From assembly GCA_947446645.1 (NCBI GenBank), contig CANFHA010000011.1, positions 62,001-126,000 of the forward strand: a stretch of DNA of 64,000 bases, written 5' to 3'. Below the pieces are notes generated by a model that saw only the letters and a list, made by a program, of their open reading frames with translations, did no database searches and was not told the DNA's origin. Position numbers and translations under genes: made by a program. The stretch is from Chitinophagaceae bacterium (GTDB taxonomy: Bacteria > Bacteroidota > Bacteroidia > Chitinophagales > Chitinophagaceae). The first letter of the stretch is position 1. Each line of letters begins with the position of its first letter. Below, piece after piece: positions 18,608 through 27,573 of this stretch.

Positions 18608-21600
18608 CTATTCTAACAACTTAAAGCCTGCCCAATAATAGGGAGGATATTTCTTTCGCATATCTGATTGAGCTGCTTGTAGAGCATCATGTACACTTTT
18701 TCCGACAAAACAGTAGGTATAAAAGCTAGTCATCAATTCAGAAGTTTGAGCATCAGGTATCTTCCATAGGCTCATAATAATGTTCTTTACTCCAGCCATT
18801 TTAAAAGCCCGCTGTAAGCCAAATACGCCTTCGCTTCCTTTTATATCTCCTAATCCGGTTTCACATGCGCTTAGCACTACTAATTGGCAACTACTTAAAT
18901 CAAGATTCGAAATTTCATATGAGGTAAGTATTCCGTCCTCTGTGCTTTCACTTACGTGACCAGGGTTGCTCCACGCATGATTTGCTCCAGCAAATATTAA
19001 CCCGGATCTTAGAAGAGGGTTATCGCTCCATTTAAAAACATTTTTTGTTTCTGTTTCTATTGATTTTTGAAATTGCTTTTCCGTTTTTTGTTCCGGATCG
19101 GGGAAAAAATAGCCGTGAGTAGCTATGTGTAATATATATAGTTCTTGTTTGCCGCTAAGCTGCTTAAATGATTCTTCTGTTGCATTCTCGCCGATAAAGG
19201 AAATAGAAGGCATGTTGTAAGTACTACACAAATGCTGAATACTTTTTGCTTCTTTCTCTGTACCAGGTAAGTAATTGAATTTTAATATTGTGCTACGGCT
19301 TGCAATTTCAGCCACCTTTGGAACCCCAATATTGTCGTTAATAGGTTCTGAATTTACAGGGGTGTTTGTGGTTTTATTATAATCTACTCCTCCATAAACT
19401 ATAGCCTTTTTTATACTTTTTATATCCAAATAGGTTGGTTGAAATGTTACTATGTCTGCTGATGAATTTAGTATATGAATATGGTATTTTTCACCAAATA
19501 TTGTATTGCTGTCTATCAATATAGCTGAAAGATTTATATTATTTAGTAATCCTGAAACAGAAAAATAAATCTTGTTTATGTTTTTTTGGTACGCTTCAAT
19601 TGGCTTGATAATCAAATCATATAGCATCTTGTTTATGTTATACACTCTTGAATAATCATTAATGGAATAACTAAAAACAGAATCGAATTGTTTCTGTTCA
19701 AATAACGTGATATATTTTGGATGCTTATATCCCGACCGAAGCAATAATGCGCCGTATATTATACTATCCTTTCCTTCTTTGGCATAATTAACTTTAATTA
19801 TATTAACAACTAATTCATCGTTTTTGAGAGCATTTTTTACTTGTTTCCAGTCTGTTTTTATGTGTTGGTTAAATTGTCTAAAGATCTCGGAATTATTAAC
19901 TAATATTTTCTCTAATTTTTCAATTTTGATTTTGAAAGCATCAATTGAACTATCAGGCACACCACGTTGCGTATATAATTTGCCTAAAGTATCACTTAGT
20001 AATTCTCTTTTATTGAAAGTGCTTTTTAATAAAGAATCATTATTGCAACGTAACGCGTTTTTAATTTGGAGTGAATTATTGAGCATAAAGCATTTGAGCA
20101 AGATTTCATTATTAAATGCCTGATTACACAACGTAGGATACTTTGAAGAATATGTACAGGTGTAATTTCTAAATGTCTTATAAAAATCAGCAATTTCTAC
20201 TAAGTATTGCTCCATTTGATTTGTCAACAAAAACCTCGAATAAGTTTCTAATAATATATTTTGAAGCTGTAGGCATTCAATTTCATATTTTATCGCCTTG
20301 GAATGTCTATTTTGTTTTTCATACATATAGGCTATTGAACCCAATACAAGTATATAATCCTCTTGATTTGTTTTTCCAACTTTCATCATTAAGGATTTTG
20401 AGGAAAGCAGGTATTTTTCTGCATTTTCAAAATCATCAATATACAAGTACAGAGTGCCAATATTTCTTAGGTTTCTACTAAAACTAAATATGTCATCAGG
20501 TTTTCCTTTAGTCATTTCCGATGATTTTAGCATTAGCGACAGAGCTTCTCGGTAATCTGATTTCATGCTGTATGCAATAGCTAAATTGTTTAAGGTAGCA
20601 GCATATCCAATGCTGACTGTATCTTGTATTTTGAAATGAATTTCAGCTGATATCTTATATAAATTGATAGCCTCTTCGACATTTCCAATATTCCTATAGC
20701 ATTCTCCAAGATTATTTAAAGACGCTGCATAATCTAATGGCCGCAATTCTCTATTTTCTTCTCTTATTTTTATAGCTTTTTTTAATATTATTTCAGCTTT
20801 ATTAAAATCACTGAGCGAGATATAAAGAGCGCCCAATTCATTTAATGTATTTCCATAAAAGATTTGGTCTTTAAAATTTAGGGCCTCATTGGCATCCATT
20901 GATTTTAGTAAATATTTTTCGGCTTCCTTATATTTTGCATCTATGATGCATATATTTCCTAGTTCATTTAGAATAGAAATATAACTGTAATCAGGATTTT
21001 GGATACCTTTTTCCTTAAGTTCTAATGCCTCCAAATACAGCTTTTGAGATTTCTCATAACTCGCCATATTTTTATATATTTGAGCTAACCTAATTATGTC
21101 TTGCAAGTAGTAGGGATGTTCTACTCCGGATATCTTTTTCCTTATTTTAGCTGCTTCAATAGATAACGGTTCAGCTTTTTCATACTCTCTTATTTCAATA
21201 TAAAGTTCAGCAAGAGCAGTTAATGTAAGGGAATAACTTGGATCATCTTTACCATATATTTTTGCTTTTAATGATAAGCCTTTTATTAATAATTCTTCGG
21301 CTTTGTCATAAATTTTCATTTTATTGTACAAATTGCCGAGGTTACAAATTGCAATTACATAACCCTTACTTTCGGCACCAAATATTTTTTCACAGATATT
21401 GAAATCTTTTAAAAAAAATTCTAAACTACACTTGTAATTCTTCAACCTATAGTTGACAGCTCCGATATAATTTAGTATTTGTTCATATTCCGGCGTATTT
21501 TCATCATATAATTTACCTCTAATATCAAATGAAATTTGAAAAAATAGTAAAGCTGAATCATAGTTGTCGTTACCAAAATATGCAACACCCGTTGAATATA

Positions 21601-21814
21601 AAAGGGTTGCATAATCCTTATGAAACGTGTCATTTCCATAAGTATTAGAATATAGTACTTTAGCTTCTTTAAATTTTTGAATTGAAAGTTTAAACTCCCC
21701 CTGATTTGAATAATTCACTCCTGCATTGTTATATTCAATCCAGTTCTGGGCCAAAATGTCCACAGAATAGAAATTTAGAACGAAAAATAAAATTGGCAAA
21801 TAAATATTCCTCAC
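18608..21814 (-). CDS. Exported TPR-CHAT (caspase-like) protease, first copy
   Basis: The 1068-residue protein has a signal peptide (MRNIYLPILFFVLNFYSVDI, cleavage near LAQ), a long TPR array (about residues 25-560; units such as YNNAGVNYSNQGEFKLSIQ) and a C-terminal CHAT domain with His900 (HIATHGYFF) and Cys984 (LVVLSACETG). The last about 100 residues are nearly identical to the downstream paralogue while the TPR parts differ, which suggests common catalysis with different sensing or substrate docking. It starts 10 bp after the M48-TPR gene in the operon. Its export is unusual for CHAT proteins, many of which are cytoplasmic. Confidence 0.88.
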   Translation of the reverse strand: MRNIYLPILFFVLNFYSVDILAQNWIEYNNAGVNYSNQGEFKLSIQKFKEAKVLYSNTYGNDTFHKDYATLLYSTGVAYFGNDNYDSALLFFQISFDIRGKLYDENTPEYEQILNYIGAVNYRLKNYKCSLEFFLKDFNICEKIFGAESKGYVIAICNLGNLYNKMKIYDKAEELLIKGLSLKAKIYGKDDPSYSLTLTALAELYIEIREYEKAEPLSIEAAKIRKKISGVEHPYYLQDIIRLAQIYKNMASYEKSQKLYLEALELKEKGIQNPDYSYISILNELGNICIIDAKYKEAEKYLLKSMDANEALNFKDQIFYGNTLNELGALYISLSDFNKAEIILKKAIKIREENRELRPLDYAASLNNLGECYRNIGNVEEAINLYKISAEIHFKIQDTVSIGYAATLNNLAIAYSMKSDYREALSLMLKSSEMTKGKPDDIFSFSRNLRNIGTLYLYIDDFENAEKYLLSSKSLMMKVGKTNQEDYILVLGSIAYMYEKQNRHSKAIKYEIECLQLQNILLETYSRFLLTNQMEQYLVEIADFYKTFRNYTCTYSSKYPTLCNQAFNNEILLKCFMLNNSLQIKNALRCNNDSLLKSTFNKRELLSDTLGKLYTQRGVPDSSIDAFKIKIEKLEKILVNNSEIFRQFNQHIKTDWKQVKNALKNDELVVNIIKVNYAKEGKDSIIYGALLLRSGYKHPKYITLFEQKQFDSVFSYSINDYSRVYNINKMLYDLIIKPIEAYQKNINKIYFSVSGLLNNINLSAILIDSNTIFGEKYHIHILNSSADIVTFQPTYLDIKSIKKAIVYGGVDYNKTTNTPVNSEPINDNIGVPKVAEIASRSTILKFNYLPGTEKEAKSIQHLCSTYNMPSISFIGENATEESFKQLSGKQELYILHIATHGYFFPDPEQKTEKQFQKSIETETKNVFKWSDNPLLRSGLIFAGANHAWSNPGHVSESTEDGILTSYEISNLDLSSCQLVVLSACETGLGDIKGSEGVFGLQRAFKMAGVKNIIMSLWKIPDAQTSELMTSFYTYCFVGKSVHDALQAAQSDMRKKYPPYYWAGFKLLE

Positions 21815-21824
21815 ATTTAAAAAA

Positions 21825-22940
21825 TTATTTTAAAGATGCTTTGTCAAACATTTCTTTTGACTTCGCAACATTATCCAAATGATAGTAGACAATACCCAAA
21901 ATAGTGAGTGCAGATTTCTGATTTTGTTTATTCGGCGGCAGTTCCTTTATTTTTCCGATTGCAGCTTCCGAGTTACCTAACAAGTCATATACACACGCCA
22001 AATTAATAAAAGCCATGTCGTAAACAGGATCAAGGCTAATAGCCTTTTCAAAATCTTTCTTTGCACTATTCAGCAAAGCCTCCATTTTTTGTGCAGTCTC
22101 TTCGTCCAGGCTACGACTTCCAGTTGTTTTTAATCTGCTTTCAGGGTCTAATTCTATTGGATACCGGAAAGCGGGATTTTCATATTCTATCCGTTCCAAT
22201 GGTTTATATTTTAAAGCCCATAAGGTTTTAGCCGTACCAAGATTATTATAGTTTTCCCTTGAGGGAAAATATTTATTGAGGTTTTCAAAACATTCTATTG
22301 CTGTATCGTAGCTCCCATTTTTAATTGATGCTATTCCCTTTTCAAAAACCGGATACAAATCCTTTATCTTCTTTTCTGCCTCTTTACAAATCAACTTACG
22401 TTCATTTTTAGTTGGGTAGTCGCGATTTTTATCATTCAGTTGATAAGCATTATAGATTTTGTCTAATAGCCTGTCATAAATGTTAAAAGGGTGGTATCCT
22501 GCTATACAGGAGTGGTACAATCCAAAATTATCAGCTTCTCTTTCGTGTGTAATTTTATGGTCTTTAGTTGATTTTATCTTACTTCTAACAGCAAATGCAA
22601 AGTCGCTACACCAGGAATGGTCGTTATAATAATGGGCAAGCTCATGGCTGAGAATGATTGATAAGGCATTCAGACTATCAGCCCCCATTTGCATACAAAG
22701 GTCAAAAAGCTGCTCATCAACCTTTATAACCGGGTTGGGCGTAGCTATATAGGTAGCTATATATTTTTCACCTGATGCTTTAGGAATAATATCTAATGCC
22801 GGTGCTGTTTTGGCATTGCCGTAGGCATTCACAACACTATTAAATACTCTGGTAATGGTATTTTTCTTTGCATTAATATCCTGCGCATTTAAGTCTATAA
22901 AAGCAAGCAGAGCCAGCAATATAAGTATCCCCTTTTTCAT
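21825..22940 (-). CDS. Exported M48-family metallopeptidase with C-terminal TPRs
   Basis: The 371-residue protein has a signal peptide (MKKGILILLALLAFIDLNAQ), a zinc peptidase domain with HELAH at residues 99-103 and a third-ligand motif HEREADNFG at 132-140, as in M48 (BepA/YfgC-like) enzymes, and TPR-type repeats from about 195 to the end. BepA-like proteases act in the periplasm on outer-membrane assembly. Here it lies 5 bp after the anti-sigma-like gene and 10 bp before the first CHAT gene, so it is probably a second protease of the same signalling pathway, for example site-1 cleavage of the membrane protein. That role is inferred. Confidence 0.85.
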   Translation of the reverse strand: MKKGILILLALLAFIDLNAQDINAKKNTITRVFNSVVNAYGNAKTAPALDIIPKASGEKYIATYIATPNPVIKVDEQLFDLCMQMGADSLNALSIILSHELAHYYNDHSWCSDFAFAVRSKIKSTKDHKITHEREADNFGLYHSCIAGYHPFNIYDRLLDKIYNAYQLNDKNRDYPTKNERKLICKEAEKKIKDLYPVFEKGIASIKNGSYDTAIECFENLNKYFPSRENYNNLGTAKTLWALKYKPLERIEYENPAFRYPIELDPESRLKTTGSRSLDEETAQKMEALLNSAKKDFEKAISLDPVYDMAFINLACVYDLLGNSEAAIGKIKELPPNKQNQKSALTILGIVYYHLDNVAKSKEMFDKASLK

Positions 22941-22945
22941 ACAGT

Positions 22946-24166
22946 TTATTTTTCATTGTCAAAAACCAACTTTTCCAGCTTATCAATTATTGCTTTGTCC
23001 GTAACTATTAGAAATGGTGTTGGCTTATCAGTTTGTTGCAGCGTAAAGAAATGATCGCCTTCCCTGTAATAGTAATGATTATCTGTAGTCTTTAACACTG
23101 TATTCTTTAAGTGATTATCAGGCATAGTAAAAAGCTGTAACGATTTACCATCAAACGTATAATTTTTTGTAAGCTTTCTAAGAGAATCCATTTCAGATTG
23201 AACAGAACTATTCACTTTACTACTATCAATTGTGCCAGGTGCCTCATCCGCAATATACTTTTCCATTGAAGCTATGCGGGGCTGTACGTCATTGATGACT
23301 ATCCTTATTTTTGTTGTAACAGGTGCATATCCTAATCCATGCTCCTTCATTAACGGCAGTATATTTTCTGATACATCAACTTTTGCAAATTCCGGTTGGG
23401 GGGCGATTGTTGCAGGCACTTTTAGCGAATCAGATTTATTCGCCGCAAGGTTATTCTCTTTCGGCTGGTTATTATAGAACATAGCCCCAATCCATACCAT
23501 TACACCAACAAAGCAAGCGGCTGCTGCGTATTTAATAAATGAAAGAGGAATTGTGCGGGATGGTTTTCTTGCAGGCACTACTTTATCAATAACTGATTTA
23601 TTATCTGTAAGCTGATAATAAATGTTGGCATTGCTCATTTTACTTTTTTGCTCTGCTATATCCCATTCCTTCATTTTTTCTTTCAGCTTTTCATATTCCT
23701 TTTTTTTTTCTAAAAGCTGGATGGCAGATGTTATTTCATTATCAGTAATTTCAAATGCTGCTGCTTCATCTATCAATGATAATTTTCTTTTCAACCTTTC
23801 ATGTTCTGTAATTGTTATTGCCTGTTTTATTTCTTTTTGAAAGGTTACTTCCTCAATGAACGGTTTAAATTGTATTTTTAGAAACAGTTCTATTGTTGGG
23901 TTCGTTTCTCCATTACAATAGTCGGATGCCAGGTAAGAGATGTACTCTTTCTTTAGCTGCTCAAACCGGCTAATAAAATGCTCGGCCTTTGCTACTTTAT
24001 AGCTGTACAAAAAGTTGGAAATTTCTTTAGCATCAAATAAAATGGTATTGAAATAGTCCCAAAATGCATCCTGCTGAATTGAAGTTTTTAAGCCCGGCGC
24101 AAAGGGATATATTTCTTCTATCTCAGGAAGGTAAAGGCTTTTTAATATTTCAATATCACGTCTCAT
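22946..24166 (-). CDS. One-pass membrane protein, probable anti-sigma factor
   Basis: The 406-residue protein has no family I recognise by name. Residues 1-207 are cytoplasmic and partly coiled coil (about 125-175), a single TM helix spans about 208-231 (YAAAACFVGVMVWIGAMFY), and residues 232-406 would be periplasmic, with beta-rich sequence near the end. The start overlaps the stop of the sigma gene by 4 bp, the typical coupling of an ECF sigma with its anti-sigma. It is larger than a FecR or RsiW-type protein. The motif copy at 24409-24437 would place it under autogenous control. The periplasmic domain is the likely target of the exported proteases downstream. Confidence 0.65.
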   Translation of the reverse strand: MRRDIEILKSLYLPEIEEIYPFAPGLKTSIQQDAFWDYFNTILFDAKEISNFLYSYKVAKAEHFISRFEQLKKEYISYLASDYCNGETNPTIELFLKIQFKPFIEEVTFQKEIKQAITITEHERLKRKLSLIDEAAAFEITDNEITSAIQLLEKKKEYEKLKEKMKEWDIAEQKSKMSNANIYYQLTDNKSVIDKVVPARKPSRTIPLSFIKYAAAACFVGVMVWIGAMFYNNQPKENNLAANKSDSLKVPATIAPQPEFAKVDVSENILPLMKEHGLGYAPVTTKIRIVINDVQPRIASMEKYIADEAPGTIDSSKVNSSVQSEMDSLRKLTKNYTFDGKSLQLFTMPDNHLKNTVLKTTDNHYYYREGDHFFTLQQTDKPTPFLIVTDKAIIDKLEKLVFDNEK

Positions 24167-24807
24167 CTAAGTTTGTTCAAAATTTCAAAGGTTAGTAATT
24201 TCAATTTCTCTTTGCACTTATAATTTTTGCTTTTAGCGCTATCTTCGTGTGATAGCTCCGAAAAGTGTTCAACCAATTGCTTCATTGTTTTATTTTGATA
24301 ATAAACCATTGATAGCAATTCGTAGCAAATGCCTTTAGAGGACTTCATAACCTCCATACCTTTCATTATAGCCCTGATTCGCTCGCCACTTTCACTATCA
24401 TCCTCACCATTAATAGAAAAATCGCTATAAGGTAACCAGTCTTTAATTCCCGGTAAGTATTCCTCATTATTGCCGTCTGAATCCGATGAATCAGGAAATG
24501 AAATTACCTTCCCTGTATCCTTAAACTTGTTTAAGAGTTGATTTCTGCATATTGAATTCAGGTAAGTTTGAATTGAACATGTAAGTTCAAAATTGCCGGT
24601 TTTAGCTTTATCATATAAAACCAACACAGCATCATGGTATATATCTTTGATTTCATCAATGTCTATCCCATTGCATTGTTTTTGCATAAACTTCATGCAA
24701 TATTCTTTGGTTTTGGCATAGACGCACGTAAGGTAATCTGAATCTTCAGTGATCAGTTTAACCAATTGGGCATCGGACAATGAAAAACATTCTTCTTTTG
24801 GTATCAT
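24163..24807 (-). CDS. ECF-like RNA polymerase sigma factor
   Basis: The 214-residue protein has a sigma-2-like region (about residues 15-97: DIDEIKDIYHDAVLVLYDK, then SIQTYLNSICRNQLLNKFKD) and a sigma-4-like region (about 150-213: ICYELLSMVYYQNKTMKQLV), joined by an acidic linker, with no sigma-3, as in ECF/group-IV factors. It is first in the five-gene operon and overlaps the membrane protein gene by 4 bp. I infer that it recognises the GGTTACCT-N13-CTATAAAT motif found four times upstream of the nearby genes and once inside this gene. The promoter of the gene itself is not obvious in 24808-24965. Confidence 0.78.
   Translation of the reverse strand: MIPKEECFSLSDAQLVKLITEDSDYLTCVYAKTKEYCMKFMQKQCNGIDIDEIKDIYHDAVLVLYDKAKTGNFELTCSIQTYLNSICRNQLLNKFKDTGKVISFPDSSDSDGNNEEYLPGIKDWLPYSDFSINGEDDSESGERIRAIMKGMEVMKSSKGICYELLSMVYYQNKTMKQLVEHFSELSHEDSAKSKNYKCKEKLKLLTFEILNKLR
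24409..24437 (-). promoter_or_regulatory. Island sigma-type promoter motif, copy 5, inside the sigma gene
   Basis: On the minus strand GGTTACCT (24437-24430), 13 nt, CTATTAAT (24416-24409; 7 of 8 matches). It lies about 240 bp upstream of the anti-sigma-like gene and points toward it, so it could raise anti-sigma and protease synthesis when the sigma factor is active. Being inside coding sequence it may also be chance. Confidence 0.5.
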
Positions 24808-24965
24808 TGAATGTGGTAAGTGCTACAAGGTACAATATTGCTTTTGTTATAAATAAATCACAATGTAATAAAGCTAGGAGAGTAATTTATTTTGCTTGGT
24901 GCAGGCATTTGTCTGAAACAACCATTTGGGCTTGAAATCAGTTCAACTTTGCCATATTGTAAGAG

Positions 24966-24998
24966 CTACAAAACCCTTGACTTGCAAGGGTTTTGTAG
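24966..24998 (-). terminator. Terminator after the DUF2130 gene
   Basis: A perfect 14-bp stem (CTACAAAACCCTTG and its complement) with a 5-nt loop, 20 bp past the DUF2130 stop codon. It insulates the sigma operon from the gene upstream. Confidence 0.8.
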
Positions 24999-25018
24999 TT
25001 TTATGTGGCAGCTAACGG

Positions 25019-26281
25019 TTAATCCTCAGGTTCATCTTCGATTGCTTCAGTAAGTTCCAAGGTCTTAATGGATTGAATTGCGTTACCTGCAATGCCCTTG
25101 ATCGAGTTATACATGTGATTCGTGTTAAGAAGGACTTTTTGAATTTGTTTTTCCCTCTTCTTCCAATGTCCCTGTATGGACCTCTTCTCAACTACTAAAT
25201 CTGCTTGCATCTGGGTAAATCCTTCCACTATTGCCTCTACCTGGAGTCTAAACTCATTGCTAGTAAGAAAGTCATAGAGCATTATCATTTTTTCCCCTTT
25301 ATTTTCCTGGCTTGAGATAACGTTACTTAGTTGAATGATGCCATCCCGGAGCACAAAACATAACCCTTTAAATTCTTCAAATGAACATACCCATATACCA
25401 TCCACCATGCCCATACGCTCCATCCCTTTGGGGTATGCGTCAGTGACAAGAATTCCAATATTGGCTCCTTTCTCACGTATATCATTTTTGAATTTTTCAA
25501 TCCATTTGCCGCCAAAGTCCTTGGTTCGTTTACTCTCATAATAAATAGCACCGCAATTCTGCCTTTGATGTGTATGTACAGTCTGCAAACAATCAGCTCC
25601 CCTTTCACCCTTCTTTATTTCGGTTATAGTATCTAATGGGAACTTAGCTGAAAGCCACTCCTCTATTCCAAGCTCCTGTACCTCTCCCTGTAACTGCATA
25701 CTACCTTGTTCTTGCTTACGAGCCATTTCATCAGTTAACTTTTTTTGATCCTCAAGTTTCTTTTGAAGTTCCCTTATTACCAGTTCATTCCTATCCTGTT
25801 CCTGCTTTTTTATTTTCTCTTTCTCTTCAGCAATTTGTTGATTCAGTTTTATTTCCGCTTGAGCCTCGATAGCATCCTTTAGTTCATTTTTCTCACGCCT
25901 TATTTTTTCAATCTCCCCTTTAGCTTTGTTAAGCTCTTTTACCTGTTCCGATTTCTCATTCAACTCTTTTTCCAACGATGAAATGCGTTCTGCATTTTCA
26001 TCGTTTAGCTTAGTTTTTAATTGCTTTTCCAAAACGGCTTTTTCTTCTTTCAATTTAGCCGAAACTTTATCAGCAACGAGTTGATCTTGTTGTTTCTTGT
26101 TTTCTTCTAATGCAGCTTTTTGCGCTTCATACTCATCAAGCTTTTCTTGATATTTTTTCTTTTCTTCAGCAATCTCGCTGGTATATTTCTGTTTGTATTG
26201 CTCATCCAATTGATGAGATAGGATGCTATTGACATCGATGTCTGTTCCGCATTTAGGACAAGTAATTTTTGTCGTGTTCAT
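25019..26281 (-). CDS. DUF2130 / RmuC-like nuclease-fold protein
   Basis: The 420-residue protein begins with a CPKCGTDID zinc-ribbon half, then a long coiled coil (about residues 30-210), then the DUF2130 domain with conserved GAIYYESKRTKDFGGKWIEK and ILVTDAYPKGMERMG. The E-S-K of YESKRT with an upstream GADC is compatible with a PD-(D/E)XK-type fold, and similar proteins are often found in phage-defence or mobile regions; no specific function is established. It is transcribed alone, opposite to the WYL-restriction block. Confidence 0.85.
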   Translation of the reverse strand: MNTTKITCPKCGTDIDVNSILSHQLDEQYKQKYTSEIAEEKKKYQEKLDEYEAQKAALEENKKQQDQLVADKVSAKLKEEKAVLEKQLKTKLNDENAERISSLEKELNEKSEQVKELNKAKGEIEKIRREKNELKDAIEAQAEIKLNQQIAEEKEKIKKQEQDRNELVIRELQKKLEDQKKLTDEMARKQEQGSMQLQGEVQELGIEEWLSAKFPLDTITEIKKGERGADCLQTVHTHQRQNCGAIYYESKRTKDFGGKWIEKFKNDIREKGANIGILVTDAYPKGMERMGMVDGIWVCSFEEFKGLCFVLRDGIIQLSNVISSQENKGEKMIMLYDFLTSNEFRLQVEAIVEGFTQMQADLVVEKRSIQGHWKKREKQIQKVLLNTNHMYNSIKGIAGNAIQSIKTLELTEAIEDEPED

Positions 26282-26494
26282 GAGATGATATTTTTATTGT
26301 GATTTTATGAAATACTTTATGTCTTGATGGTTATGTCACTTGCAACTCTACGCCTTCATGAAACAAAAGTATTTGTCAACTATGCGCTCAATATGCATTG
26401 GAGATTTATATATTTATGGGGTGGTTTTCTAACTGTGCACAGGCGATTCATTAATAAAATATATTTGTAACAAATAGCCCCTGGTTAAATAATA

Positions 26495-27505
26495 ATGGCA
26501 ACCAATAAACATGCGACTATCCGATACCATTCTCTGGATCGGTGTTTTAGCAATAATCAACGGAAATATTATATAGATGACCTGATTCATGCTTGTAATG
26601 ATGCTTTGTTTGAATACACTGGCACGTCTGATGGAATTGGCAGAAGACAAGTTTTTGATGATATCAAATTCATGGAAAGCGAGCAAGGTTGGTCGGTACC
26701 GCTAGAACGTCTTAAAGACGGCAAAAAAGTTTACTATCGATATTCCGACAGATCGTATTCAATAAAGAAGCAGGCTGTTAATGAACTTGAAGCAAACCAA
26801 CTAAAGGAAACCCTATCAATATTAACCCGATTCAAGGGAATGCCCCAGTTTGAATGGATAGAAGAGCTATTAATAAGAATTGAGTCCGCCTTTAATCTCA
26901 AAGGCAAAAACAACGTTATTGTCGGTTTTGAGCAGAATCCTTATTTAAAAGGGTTACACCACTTTGCAGAGCTATTTAATGCAATCCAATATGAAAAAGT
27001 ATTGGAAATTACATACCAGGGCTACAAACAGGTTAAACCGGTTATTATGACTCTGCATCCGTATTATTTAAAGCAATACAATAACCGCTGGTTTCTATTT
27101 GGATTGAATGAATCATTCAATACAATATCAAATTTAGCATTGGACAGAATATCCGTGGTAAGAGATATAAGCGGCAAGTATATCAGGAACACCACCGTCA
27201 ACTTCGACGAGTACTTTGAGGATGTAATAGGCGTAACTGTAAAAGCAGATGAAAAGCCGGATAAAATAACCCTTGAAGTAAGTAAAAGCCTTTGGTCGTA
27301 TATAGAGAGCAAGCCGATTCATGGTTCACAAAAGGTAATTTCAAAAAACGAAGAAAAGGTAGTAATTGAGCTCTTACTTCAAATAAATTACGAGTTTACA
27401 ACGATGATTTTTGCTTTCGGAGAAGACATAAAGGTTATAGAACCAGCAGAACTAAAAAACAGCATCAAGCTGAAGGCTGAGGGTGTTTTTAGAAATTATT
27501 TATAA
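26495..27505 (+). CDS. WYL-domain transcriptional regulator
   Basis: The 336-residue protein has an N-terminal winged-helix-like part (RYHSLDRCFSNNQRKYYIDD; GIGRRQVFDDIKFMES) and a WYL domain (about residues 150-240, HPYYLKQYNNRWFLFGLNE). WYL regulators often repress phage-defence operons and respond to nucleic acid or nucleotide ligands. It is the first gene of the plus-strand restriction block, 68 bp before the methylase-kinase gene, and probably controls it. Confidence 0.88.
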   Translation: MATNKHATIRYHSLDRCFSNNQRKYYIDDLIHACNDALFEYTGTSDGIGRRQVFDDIKFMESEQGWSVPLERLKDGKKVYYRYSDRSYSIKKQAVNELEANQLKETLSILTRFKGMPQFEWIEELLIRIESAFNLKGKNNVIVGFEQNPYLKGLHHFAELFNAIQYEKVLEITYQGYKQVKPVIMTLHPYYLKQYNNRWFLFGLNESFNTISNLALDRISVVRDISGKYIRNTTVNFDEYFEDVIGVTVKADEKPDKITLEVSKSLWSYIESKPIHGSQKVISKNEEKVVIELLLQINYEFTTMIFAFGEDIKVIEPAELKNSIKLKAEGVFRNYL

Positions 27506-27573
27506 ACTGTGCAGATGTGCTGCACAGATGATCTTGACCTTTGTGTTGTCGATTTAAAACGATTGTGCTTACT

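Noticed and set aside
18608..24807. CRISPR-linked Craspase (type III-E) interpretation
   Set aside because: There is no gRAMP effector, Csx30-type protein or CRISPR array; the CHAT proteins carry signal peptides.
27541..27573. Upstream TTG start for the methylase-kinase fusion
   Set aside because: The 11 extra residues (cysteine and arginine-rich) look non-coding and the ATG at 27574 gives a normal N-terminus.
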